Positions 7,890-14,996 of a DNA stretch of 28,021 nucleotides are shown here, piece after piece (the stretch's first letter is position 1; every line of letters starts with the position of its first letter). The notes under the pieces are model-generated. The model was given only the letters and a program-made list of their open reading frames with translations. It had not been told where the DNA came from and searched no databases. A program made the position numbers and the translations under genes. This DNA comes from SZUA-117 sp964630795 (GTDB lineage: Bacteria; Pseudomonadota; Gammaproteobacteria; Steroidobacterales; Woeseiaceae). Location: NCBI GenBank assembly GCA_964630795.1, contig CAZVWF010000032.1, forward strand, positions 1 through 28,021, written 5' to 3'.

Positions 7890-9257
7890 ATGACTCGATT
7901 GGCCATACATCTCAATGATGCCGGGATTACGCTCTCGGACGGTGAGCGCATTGCCTATCGTGAGCCGGGCTTCGCGTGGCTTGGCGATGACAATCTGACC
8001 ACCGGCAATGAGGCGTTTACCCATTCCCGCATCGATCCGCGTCGTATTCAGCATCGTTTCTGGTCGGACCTGACGACCACGCCACTCGCCGATAATCGCT
8101 TCAGTCATTTGAGTGCTGCGGACCTGGCCAGCCGGCAACTGGAAGAAGTCAGGCGTGCCGTCGGTGGGGAAGTCAGCGAACTGGTTGTCGCGGTGCCGGC
8201 CTACATGGCGCCAGAAAACCTCGGTCTGTTTCTCGGCATTTCGGCCGAGCTCCAGTTTCCGGTGGTTGGCATGGTCGATGCGGCCGTGGCGGCATCACGC
8301 CGCGAATTTCAGGGCGCGGTTCCGGTGCACGTCGACTTGTCGCTGCACCAGGCCAGCCTGACCCGGCTCGCCCAGCCGTCGATGGCGCAGTCCGATCGCT
8401 CGGAAACCGTCGGCGCGGCAGGTGTTTACGCCCTTTACGACCTTTGGCTGTCCGCGGTCGCCGAGGCTTTTGTCCGGCAGTCGCGATTCGACCCACTGCA
8501 TACCGCGGAGAGCGAGCAAACCCTTCTGAACAATCTCGGCGGCTGGCTCGCCGAAGCATCCCGCGCCGATTCGGTATCGATGGAGATCGAATCGGGCGGC
8601 CGACGCTACGCAGCCGAGGTGGATTCGCTGGCGCTGATTGGTGCTGCCGCGCCGGTATACCAGCAGATCGCCAGCATGCTGCGTTCGTTTTTTCGCGCCG
8701 AGGACCTGCCGGCCATCCAGGTCACAGATCGCGTCGCCCGGATGCCCGGTCTGGCGGATCACCTGAAGGCCCGCGTGGGTGGCGAGATCTTCATGCTGGA
8801 GCCGGGAGCCACCGCCCGAGGCGCCTTCGCCCGCTGTCGCGGCGGTTCGGACGACGGCAAGGGCGTCAGTCTGCTCCGGCAGCTGCACTGGGACCAGGCT
8901 GCGGTCGATATGGGCGCCCATTCGGTCGATATCAGTCACGCAGGCGTCCCCACGCATCTGCTCCACGGGCATACCGCCCACGAAATCGGGAAATCACCGC
9001 TCATACTGGGATCCCAGGATGGTGGGGACAGTCACTTTGTCGCCCTGTCCGCTGACATGCCCGGTGTGTCGCGGCGGCACTGCTCGGTCGCTCGCAAGAA
9101 TGGCCAGTGCGTGCTGGAGGATCACAGCCGTTACGGGACGTTCCTGAACGGCCATCGCATAGACGGTTCGTCCGTGTTGCAGGTTGGTGACACGCTCAGA
9201 ATCGGTTCGCCGGGATTCGAGTTTCAGTTGATAACGACGGACGCAAGTCATGGCTAG
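7890..9257 (+). CDS. Actin/Hsp70-like domain fused to C-terminal FHA domain
   Basis: The product has 455 residues and no membrane segment, so it is probably cytoplasmic. Residues 1 to about 350 look like a degenerate actin/Hsp70-type ATPase fold. SELVVAVPAYMAPENLGLFL, followed by VVGMVDAAVAAS, parallels the VVTVPA...NEPTAAA segment of Hsp70. The N-terminal phosphate loop (LAIHLNDAGITLSDG) lacks the usual DxGTxxS pattern, so ATP hydrolysis is doubtful. Residues about 365-448 are a good FHA domain: VSRRHCSV near 392-399, LEDHSRYGTFLNGHRI, then VLQVGDTLRIG. FHA domains bind phosphothreonine, and a kinase is encoded in the same block, so this protein may read its phosphorylation. The gene starts 14 nt after the MotA/TolQ-like gene and overlaps the first VWA gene by 8 nt. 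The FHA call is firm; the actin/Hsp70-like call is moderate. Confidence 0.85.
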   Translation: MTRLAIHLNDAGITLSDGERIAYREPGFAWLGDDNLTTGNEAFTHSRIDPRRIQHRFWSDLTTTPLADNRFSHLSAADLASRQLEEVRRAVGGEVSELVVAVPAYMAPENLGLFLGISAELQFPVVGMVDAAVAASRREFQGAVPVHVDLSLHQASLTRLAQPSMAQSDRSETVGAAGVYALYDLWLSAVAEAFVRQSRFDPLHTAESEQTLLNNLGGWLAEASRADSVSMEIESGGRRYAAEVDSLALIGAAAPVYQQIASMLRSFFRAEDLPAIQVTDRVARMPGLADHLKARVGGEIFMLEPGATARGAFARCRGGSDDGKGVSLLRQLHWDQAAVDMGAHSVDISHAGVPTHLLHGHTAHEIGKSPLILGSQDGGDSHFVALSADMPGVSRRHCSVARKNGQCVLEDHSRYGTFLNGHRIDGSSVLQVGDTLRIGSPGFEFQLITTDASHG

Positions 9258-10347
9258 ACGCCGACGCCCAATGGAAATATTCAGCATGTCGTTCCTCGAC
9301 TGCATGAGCTGTGGCTTTGGCGCGGTCATCCTGTTCTTCATGATCATCAACTCGCAAGTCGTACACGAGTCCGAGATTCCGCCCGAACGTGCACAGGCCG
9401 AGACGATCAAGCTCGAGTTCGAGATCCTGGAGGAGCGCAAGAATCTCGTCATGGCGCGCAATACGATGGAGACCTTGCAGGACGAGCAGATGCGTGCGGA
9501 GGATCAGATTGCACAGATCATTGCGCTCATCGAAAAGTTGAAAAAAGAACTTGAGGAATACGATTCGGTAACACTGGCCAAGATCGAGCGTGTCGAGCGA
9601 TTGCAGTCCGATATCGAACGACTCGAAGAAGAGAAGGACCGGTTGCTTGCGCAGCAACGTCAGAACGAAGGCGAGGGTACGCGCGTCCGCCAGTTTATCG
9701 GCGATGGCGATCGGCAGTATCTAACCGGCCTCCGCGTGGGTGGCGAGCGAATTCTGGTCCTGGTCGATACCTCTGCCAGCATGCTTGATCGAAAAATCGT
9801 CAACATCATCCGGCGGCGAAACATGCCGGACGCCAACAAGCTTCGATCGCTGAAGTGGCGCCAGGCGGTGGCCAGTGTCGACTGGTTGTCGGCCCAGTTC
9901 CCGGCGGATAGCAAGTTCCAGATATATACCTTCAATACGGTGGCCAGGCCGGTGCTTGAAGGCAGTGAGAACATCTGGCTCGAAGTGGGCGATGGCAACC
10001 AGCTTGACGAAGCCATTCGAAAGCTGCGCCGCACGGTGCCGCAGGACGGAACCAACATGCTGGCAGCCTATGATGTCATCAACAAACTGAACCCGCCGCC
10101 GGACAACGTGTTGCTGCTGGTCGACAGTTTGCCGACGACAAACCAGGCGGAGCCGGAGCGAGGTATGGTGACAGGCGCGGAGCGCCTTCGTTTCCACTAT
10201 GACGCGATCGACGTTATCCCAAGCGGTGTGCCGGTCAACATCCTTTTGTACCCGATGGAGGGTGACTACCAGGCTTCCATCGCATACTGGTTGCTGGCTT
10301 ATGGTACAGGTGGCTCCTACATGAGTATCAGCAAGGACTGGCCCTGA
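9250..10347 (+). CDS. Membrane-anchored VWA-domain protein 1 with TolR/ExbD-like N-terminal helix
   Basis: The protein has 365 residues. A short basic N-terminus (MARRRRP) leads into one hydrophobic helix, about 12-34, containing FSMSFLDCMSCGFGAVIL with Asp17, Cys18 and Cys21. The arrangement of basic tail, FLD and helix resembles the proton-channel helix of TolR/ExbD/MotB. A long coiled coil follows (about 45-140, rich in E, K, R, L and Q). A von Willebrand A domain spans about 155-360. The MIDAS metal site is recognisable: DTSAS starting at Asp173, then DGTNML and VLLLVDSLPT. Topology by the TolR analogy puts the coiled coil and VWA in the periplasm. The gene overlaps the FHA gene by 8 nt and its stop overlaps the next start as TGATG, so translation is probably coupled. 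Role: a candidate partner of the MotA/TolQ-like protein. That pairing is inference. Confidence 0.9.
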   Translation: MARRRRPMEIFSMSFLDCMSCGFGAVILFFMIINSQVVHESEIPPERAQAETIKLEFEILEERKNLVMARNTMETLQDEQMRAEDQIAQIIALIEKLKKELEEYDSVTLAKIERVERLQSDIERLEEEKDRLLAQQRQNEGEGTRVRQFIGDGDRQYLTGLRVGGERILVLVDTSASMLDRKIVNIIRRRNMPDANKLRSLKWRQAVASVDWLSAQFPADSKFQIYTFNTVARPVLEGSENIWLEVGDGNQLDEAIRKLRRTVPQDGTNMLAAYDVINKLNPPPDNVLLLVDSLPTTNQAEPERGMVTGAERLRFHYDAIDVIPSGVPVNILLYPMEGDYQASIAYWLLAYGTGGSYMSISKDWP

Positions 10348-11336
10348 TGGCACGCAAAAGACGAAGCGTAGAAGCATTCAGCCTGTCGTTCCTCGACTGC
10401 ATTTGTTGCGGTTTCGGTGCGATCATCCTGCTGCTCGTCTTGAGCAAGATATATGAGCCGGCAATTCTCGAGAAAACGAATGAGGACCTGCAGCAGTTAA
10501 TCGCCAAGTTGCAGGAAGAACTCTTTGTCATTCGCGGTGAAACCGATGTCATCAATACGGAGCTGGGTCGCGTGCAGCTCGAAACATCGGAAACGCGATT
10601 GCACCTGCGCACCTTGCAGGAGGAGCTCAGCAAGGTGCAGGGTCAATATGATCTGATCAATGCCGATGACCCGGCGCTCAGCCTGGACGAGGGAGACTTG
10701 CGTGCCGCACGTCAACGCCTGACAGAGGAAATGCTTAATCTGCGGCCGTTCCGACGAACGCCGGACGACGCGGTGGGCGGAATTCCCGTTGATAGCGAAT
10801 ACGTTATTTTTGTCATAGACACGTCGGGCAGTATGCAGGCCAAGTGGAACTGGGCGGAGCAAAAGCTTTCGCAGGTGCTGGACGTTTATCCACGTGTCAA
10901 AGGCCTGCAGATCATGAACGACAATGGCCGCTACATGTTCCAGCAGTACGGCGGTACCTGGATTGAAGATACGCCTCAGGTTCGTCAGGCGATCAAGCAG
11001 CAAATGCGGCAGTGGGCGCCGTTCAGTGACTCCGATCCCTCTGACGGCATCCAGTATGCGATCGAGAATTTTTGGGCGCCTGACAAGAAGATCAGCATCT
11101 ACGTTCTGGGCGATGAGTTCCAGGGTGGCTCCATGGAATCTGTGTTGCGCCAGATCGACCGGGTCAATATCGAGGACGAAAACGGCGATCGCCGCGTCCG
11201 AATCCATGCTATCGGTTTTCCCTATAACTTCACCGGTACGCCACCGACAAGCTCACAGCGTTTCGCCGGACTCATGCGTGTCCTTTGCGAACGAAACGGT
11301 GGCACCTTCGTCGCCCTGACCGAGGCAAATCGTTAG
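10347..11336 (+). CDS. Membrane-anchored VWA-domain protein 2, paralogue of the preceding gene
   Basis: The protein has 329 residues and the same architecture as the preceding protein. Its N-terminus (MARKRRSVEAFSLSFLDCIC, then CGFGAIIL) aligns position for position with the first copy, keeping Asp17, Cys18, Cys21 and the CGFGA motif and adding Cys20. A shorter coiled coil lies at about 40-110. A VWA domain spans about 150-325 with DTSGSM starting at Asp158, SDSDPSDGIQYAIENF for the second MIDAS loop, and YVLGDEFQGGS for the third. Outside the N-terminus the VWA sequences are clearly diverged, so the pair is old and probably specialised. TGATG coupling (10345-10349) to the first copy suggests a fixed ratio, as expected for a heterodimer inserted in one channel. 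The 146-nt gap that follows separates it from the OmpA-family gene. Confidence 0.9.
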   Translation: MARKRRSVEAFSLSFLDCICCGFGAIILLLVLSKIYEPAILEKTNEDLQQLIAKLQEELFVIRGETDVINTELGRVQLETSETRLHLRTLQEELSKVQGQYDLINADDPALSLDEGDLRAARQRLTEEMLNLRPFRRTPDDAVGGIPVDSEYVIFVIDTSGSMQAKWNWAEQKLSQVLDVYPRVKGLQIMNDNGRYMFQQYGGTWIEDTPQVRQAIKQQMRQWAPFSDSDPSDGIQYAIENFWAPDKKISIYVLGDEFQGGSMESVLRQIDRVNIEDENGDRRVRIHAIGFPYNFTGTPPTSSQRFAGLMRVLCERNGGTFVALTEANR

Positions 11337-11445
11337 CCGGCTTGCCAGCGGCACTCGTTGCCACAATTCATCAGAATTCATCGCCTGCACGGCACTTTCC
11401 TGCCCGCGGAGGGTCCGCTGACGCTTGTGTAATGGATCTCGAAGG

Positions 11446-11461
11446 CGGCCCCACCGGGCCG
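11446..11461 (+). promoter_or_regulatory. Small GC hairpin upstream of the OmpA-family gene
   Basis: The inverted repeat CGGCCC-CACC-GGGCCG has a six-pair stem and a four-base loop. It sits 8 nt before the Shine-Dalgarno GGAGGAG at 11470-11476. No T run follows, so it is not a standard terminator. It could modulate translation or mRNA stability of the downstream gene, but it may be a chance GC structure. Confidence 0.25.
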
Positions 11462-11482
11462 GATATTTCGGAGGAGATTACG

Positions 11483-12217
11483 ATGGAAAATGGATTAGGA
11501 AAGACATTATTGCTTGGGCTCGCACTGAGTCTATTTACAGCGCCCGCACTTGCTGATGAAGGCGCGTCCAGGGAAGAAAGTGTTGGCGTCGGTATTGGTG
11601 CGGTAGTTGGTGGCATTGCCGGAGGGCCCCTCGGCGCGATCGTCGGTGCCGCTTTCGGCGCGAAGATTGGCGACGAATTCTACGAACGGAACGAGGAAGT
11701 TGAATTGCTTTCCGCTTCACTGAACGGTTCGCAGAGCAAAGTATCCGGTCTCGAGCACGATATTGCCGCGTTGCAGGGAGAGATTCAGTCCAGGGATAGT
11801 GAGCTGCAACAAGTTCGCGAGCTGGCTCAACCGGAGCTCCTGGCTCTCCTGAAAGCCGGTATCGAGATGGACCTTTTGTTTCGTACGGACGAAGACGTGC
11901 TGTCTGACTCGACGGACAAGCGCCTGGCACAACTCGCCGCCAGCCTCGTGGCCAATTCCGATATCCAGATACACCTGGATGGTTATGCCGACGAACGTGG
12001 TGATGAAACCTATAACCAGGCCCTGTCAGCACGCCGTGTTGGTTACGTCCGTGATGTCCTGGTCGCCGCAGGCATTCCAGCCAGCCGCATCTCGGTGGAC
12101 GCGCACGGTGAATCGGCGGCCGCAGAACAGAACGTCGACAGCTTTGCTCTTGAGCGTCGCGTTAGCCTGACACTGTACGTCGATGAAACGCCATCGTTTG
12201 CTTCCAACCCGAGGTAA
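11483..12217 (+). CDS. OmpA-family peptidoglycan-binding protein with glycine zipper
   Basis: The protein has 244 residues. A signal peptide (about 1-24, ending TAPALA) precedes a glycine-zipper segment (about 32-62, GVGIGAVVGGIAGGPLGAIV), a coiled coil (about 65-108) and an OmpA C-terminal domain (about 115-235). The OmpA signature is good: IHLDGYADERGDETYNQALS, ARRVGYVRDVLVAAGI, then RISVDAHGES. This fold binds the diaminopimelate of peptidoglycan in characterised members. The start at 11483 is set by a strong GGAGGAG six nt upstream and by the signal peptide. The frame extends upstream to 11285 but overlaps the VWA gene. Glycine zipper plus coiled coil plus OmpA resembles PdsO, the OmpA-like protein of the proteobacterial sortase system, but no sortase or target protein is present here. 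It probably anchors the preceding machine to the cell wall, or may be an independent gene with its own promoter. Confidence 0.9.
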   Translation: MENGLGKTLLLGLALSLFTAPALADEGASREESVGVGIGAVVGGIAGGPLGAIVGAAFGAKIGDEFYERNEEVELLSASLNGSQSKVSGLEHDIAALQGEIQSRDSELQQVRELAQPELLALLKAGIEMDLLFRTDEDVLSDSTDKRLAQLAASLVANSDIQIHLDGYADERGDETYNQALSARRVGYVRDVLVAAGIPASRISVDAHGESAAAEQNVDSFALERRVSLTLYVDETPSFASNPR

Positions 12218-12260
12218 GACCCGTTCGAACCCCCGTGACTCAGTAATGAGTCTCCGCCTC

Positions 12261-12299
12261 GCCGGCGCTTCCGATAGATGGGGGCGCCGGCACTTTTTT
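12261..12299 (+). terminator. Intrinsic terminator after the OmpA-family gene
   Basis: A perfect eight-pair stem (GCCGGCGC at 12261-12268 with GCGCCGGC at 12284-12291) is followed by CAC... and a run of six T at 12294-12299. It lies about 45 nt after the OmpA-family stop codon. It closes the long plus-strand block and separates it from phhB. Confidence 0.85.
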
Positions 12300-12346
12300 G
12301 TTCGTATCCGGTATAGTGCCCGCCTGCCTGGATGGAGCGTTCGGCC

Positions 12347-12688
12347 ATGAGCAAACTCACAAATAAAAAATGCGTGCCCTGCGAGGGTGGCATGGAACCG
12401 CTTGGCGCAGCTGCAGCGGCTGCGTTGATGGAAGAGCTCCACGACGACTGGTCCCTGGAAGATGACGGCAAGGCTATCGAGCGTGAATTCAAGTTCAAGG
12501 CGTTTTCGCGAACGATGTCATTCGTCAATGCCGTGGCGTTTGTTGCGATGAACGAAGGGCATCATCCCGATGCCACTTTTTCGTATGGCTATTGCCGCGT
12601 TCGTTACTGGACGCACGCGATCGGGGGATTGTCTGACAACGACTTCATCTGCGCGGCGAAAATAGATGCGTTGGCTGAGGGGATGTAG
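12347..12688 (+). CDS. phhB: Pterin-4a-carbinolamine dehydratase
   Basis: The protein has 113 residues, the normal size for the bacterial family. It dehydrates 4a-hydroxytetrahydrobiopterin in pterin cofactor recycling, typically for phenylalanine hydroxylase. The family signature is clear: N-terminal LTNKKCVPCEGGMEPL, the EREFKFKAFSRTMSFVNAVA helix, the active-site EGHHPD and the closing WTHAIGGLSDNDFICAAKID. An in-frame ATG lies 15 nt upstream at 12332, but MSKLTNK is the common N-terminus of the family and GGAG at 12334-12337 is well spaced for ATG 12347. No phenylalanine hydroxylase gene is in the window. The stop codon abuts the start of the PLP-enzyme gene (TAGATG), so the two are probably co-transcribed. 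A TATAGT at 12312-12317 could be a -10 element, but no good -35 is seen. Confidence 0.95.
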   Translation: MSKLTNKKCVPCEGGMEPLGAAAAAALMEELHDDWSLEDDGKAIEREFKFKAFSRTMSFVNAVAFVAMNEGHHPDATFSYGYCRVRYWTHAIGGLSDNDFICAAKIDALAEGM

Positions 12689-13660
12689 ATGGTCGATCTT
12701 GCTGACATTCGTGGGGCGGCCGCGCGCATTGAATCCATTGCCGTCAGAACACCACTGATTTCGTCGCCCGCGCTCGACGAGGCCGTCGGCGGTCGCATTC
12801 TGTTAAAGGCCGAAAACCTGCAACGAACCGGGTCGTTCAAAATTCGTGGCGCCTACAACATGCTGAGCCAGCTATCCCCGGAACAGGCGCAGCATGGGGC
12901 CGTCGCATTCTCGTCCGGCAATCATGCGCAGGCGGTTGCCGCTGCGGGCACGATGCTCGGTATCGAGACAACGATCGTGATGCCGGAGGACACGCCTCCG
13001 GTCAAGATCGAGAACACCCGAAGGCTTGGTGGCGAGACGGTTCTATACGACCGTTACTCGGAGGACCGGGAAGAAATCGCGCAACAAATTGCAGGTGACC
13101 GTGGCGCCACTATCATCCCGCCTTATAACCACGAGCACATCATTGCCGGCCAGGGAACTGCGGGGCTGGAAATCATGGCGCAGTGCGAGGAACTCGGTGT
13201 GCAGCCCGACCAGGTGCTGCTCAACTGTAGCGGTGGCGGACTCACAGCCGGTTGCGCAGTTGCCGTTAATGCGCTCGCTTCCGATGCGCGAATTTACCCG
13301 GTTGAACCCGAGGACTTTGACGATACGCGTCGATCCATCCTGTCGGGCAACATGGAACTCAACGATCCGGATGCGCGTACGATTTGCGATGCCTTGATGA
13401 GTGCGCCACCCGGTGAGCTGACATTCGCGATCAACAAGCGACTGGCGACCGAGGTGCTTACGGTCAGTGACGAAGAAGTACGCGAGGCGATTCGATTCGC
13501 ATTTCGGCACCTGAAGCTTGTCGTGGAGCCTGGCGGCGCCGTGTCGCTGGCAGCCACACTGGCCGGAAAGCTCGACTTGTCCGGGCAAGTCACAGTGGCC
13601 ATATTGAGTGGCGGAAATATCGATCCGCCGTTGTTCGCGTTGATCCAGGCGGCTGCCTGA
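12689..13660 (+). CDS. PLP-dependent threonine/serine dehydratase-like protein (fold type II)
   Basis: The protein has 323 residues and no C-terminal ACT regulatory domain, matching the serine racemase / catabolic threonine dehydratase / hydroxyaspartate ammonia-lyase group. The PLP lysine is Lys51 in AENLQRTGSFKIRGAYN. FSSGNHAQAVAAAGTMLG is the conserved Ser-Gly-Asn-His-Ala-Gln segment that contacts the cofactor. SGGGLTAGCAVA (from about 181) is the glycine phosphate-binding loop, and AILSGGNID near the C-terminus is typical. Expected chemistry is removal of ammonia from a beta-hydroxy amino acid, giving a 2-oxo acid such as 2-oxobutyrate. That could feed isoleucine synthesis with the nearby acetolactate synthase, but exact substrate cannot be assigned from sequence. 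Translation starts at the base after the phhB stop codon. Confidence 0.92.
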   Translation: MVDLADIRGAAARIESIAVRTPLISSPALDEAVGGRILLKAENLQRTGSFKIRGAYNMLSQLSPEQAQHGAVAFSSGNHAQAVAAAGTMLGIETTIVMPEDTPPVKIENTRRLGGETVLYDRYSEDREEIAQQIAGDRGATIIPPYNHEHIIAGQGTAGLEIMAQCEELGVQPDQVLLNCSGGGLTAGCAVAVNALASDARIYPVEPEDFDDTRRSILSGNMELNDPDARTICDALMSAPPGELTFAINKRLATEVLTVSDEEVREAIRFAFRHLKLVVEPGGAVSLAATLAGKLDLSGQVTVAILSGGNIDPPLFALIQAAA

Positions 13661-13812
13661 CTGTTGCCGAAACCCGGCTCCCTGAGCCCGGTCACGATCT
13701 TTCCAAACTCGTTCCTGTCCTGCATGAGTTTGTAAGGCGACATCTGGCAGATGCCGACATGATCGACCGGTAACAGGTCAGCAATACACCGTGAGGCCGC
13801 ATGAATATCGAT

Positions 13813-13852
13813 CGAAGCGGGCAGCACCGGCTCCAGGGTGCTGCCCGCTTCG
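13813..13852. terminator. Perfect 15-bp inverted repeat between convergent genes
   Basis: Arms 13813-13827 (CGAAGCGGGCAGCAC) and 13838-13852 are perfectly complementary around a ten-base loop. The hairpin lies between the convergent PLP-enzyme and methyltransferase-like genes, where a bidirectional transcription barrier is expected. Neither side carries a clear T run, so a factor-independent mechanism is uncertain. The flanking 13661-13918 interval holds no gene I can support. Confidence 0.55.
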
Positions 13853-13918
13853 TGATTGACTAAATGCAGGTCGTGGTGCGTCAGACTGGCCGGCGAACCG
13901 GCGATCAGCCTGACGGTT

Positions 13919-14737
13919 TCACTCGGCTCGCGTCATTGCCGGCTTTCGGAACTTCAGCAGGAAGCGATCCGTATTGCCACGGACGGACTCGTTGAACACG
14001 CTTAAGGTGCCGTCGTCGTCCGGATTGGCGAGAACATCACTGTCTTCCTCCAGTTCGAAGCCGGCAGCCGCGACAATCTCGATCGTCAGCGCGCGCGGAA
14101 GTCGGTGCAGCGCTTCGTTGTCGCCATCGGCATTGCCGACGTGTTCTATCAGGCCGAACACACCGCCCGGGCGCAGGACGTTATAGACCGCGGTTGCGAA
14201 CTGTGCGGCACCCTCCGGGCCTTCAAAGAAGTAGACGTCGTGCACATTGAGTGCAGATAGCGCCACATCAAATTGCGGCTCCATCATGGCGAGGTCAGCC
14301 CACTCATTGTCGAGTTTGGAGACGTTGCTCAAACCACCTTCGATGCGGGTATCGATTCCGGCCGTAATGGCGCCGTCCCGGAAGCCATGCATCCAGCCTG
14401 GATTTTGTGCCGCCACGCTGCCTTCGTCACCGACGACAGCTGACAGGACTGCCGTGTACCAGCCACCGGCAGCGACGAGATCCAGCGCGTCCATACCCGG
14501 TTCAACACCGAGTATGGCGAGCACTTCGTCGGGCTTGCGGCCGCCATCTCGTGCACGGTCTTCTTCGGAACGATTGGCGAGCAGTGCAGTGTAATCAACA
14601 GGTTCCGCTGCAGGTGCGGCAGCCGGCTCGTCCGCTGCTGCTTCGGCTTCTGCGGGCGCTTCCGGCGCCGGCTGTCCACAGGCACTCAGCAGGAATGCTG
14701 CGACGACACCGAGCATGGCCAGTTTCTTATCGGTCAT
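13919..14737 (-). CDS. Lipoprotein with class I SAM-methyltransferase-like fold
   Basis: The protein has 272 residues. The start at 14737 is supported by GGAG at 14745-14748 (seven-nt spacing) and by a lipoprotein signal peptide, MTDKKLAMLGVVAAFLLSAC, with the lipobox Cys at residue 20; the frame extends upstream without either. An Ala/Pro/Glu-rich linker (about 23-50) precedes a Rossmann-like domain: MDALDLVAAGGWYTAVLSAV corresponds to methyltransferase motif I, FDVALSALNVHDVYF to motif II, and VYNVLRPGGVFGLIEHVG to motif III. It resembles predicted methyltransferases of the COG4798 type, some of which are also exported. The second glycine of the DxGxGxG loop is replaced (LVAAGG), and SAM is not expected outside the cytoplasm, so activity is questionable. 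It is transcribed toward the PLP-enzyme gene and away from the acetolactate synthase promoter, 259 nt downstream of that gene. Confidence 0.88.
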   Translation of the reverse strand: MTDKKLAMLGVVAAFLLSACGQPAPEAPAEAEAAADEPAAAPAAEPVDYTALLANRSEEDRARDGGRKPDEVLAILGVEPGMDALDLVAAGGWYTAVLSAVVGDEGSVAAQNPGWMHGFRDGAITAGIDTRIEGGLSNVSKLDNEWADLAMMEPQFDVALSALNVHDVYFFEGPEGAAQFATAVYNVLRPGGVFGLIEHVGNADGDNEALHRLPRALTIEIVAAAGFELEEDSDVLANPDDDGTLSVFNESVRGNTDRFLLKFRKPAMTRAE

Positions 14738-14996
14738 TGGTTTTCTCCACGTAATAGTTCTTGAGTCATGCCCGGCAGAATACCGGGGATGCGTTCCGGC
14801 AACAACGGGCATGGTGTCGCAATCCGGCGTCACTCGCGGTATTTGACCCAGGTCGGAATGTCGCGGCCATCACAGGCCCGGTCGACGCTTGAGTCTCACA
14901 TGGTACGGCTGATCAGCTGGACCGGGGAGTGCCGCAATACCCTGCCACGCATTGGCCTTATGCAATGTGGCTATGGATACGAATAACCAGGCAGCG

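Noticed and set aside
11285..11482. Upstream extension of the OmpA-family gene
   Set aside because: It would overlap the VWA gene and bury the signal peptide. GGAGGAG at 11470-11476 fixes the start at 11483.
1900..12217. Type VI secretion cluster
   Set aside because: A kinase, FHA proteins and OmpA/MotB-like domains occur in T6SS loci, but no sheath, baseplate, TssM, Hcp, VgrG or ClpV gene is present.
7075..12217. Zorya-type phage defence (MotA-like plus OmpA-like ZorA/ZorB)
   Set aside because: No ZorC, helicase/nuclease ZorD or ZorE is present, and the OmpA protein has a cleavable signal peptide rather than a ZorB-like membrane helix. Only a general mechanistic analogy remains.
14767..14813. 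Eight-base inverted repeat (CATGCCCG / CGGGCATG) upstream of the lipoprotein methyltransferase-like gene
   Set aside because: A 31-base loop and short arms make it weak. It could be an operator, but nothing else supports that.
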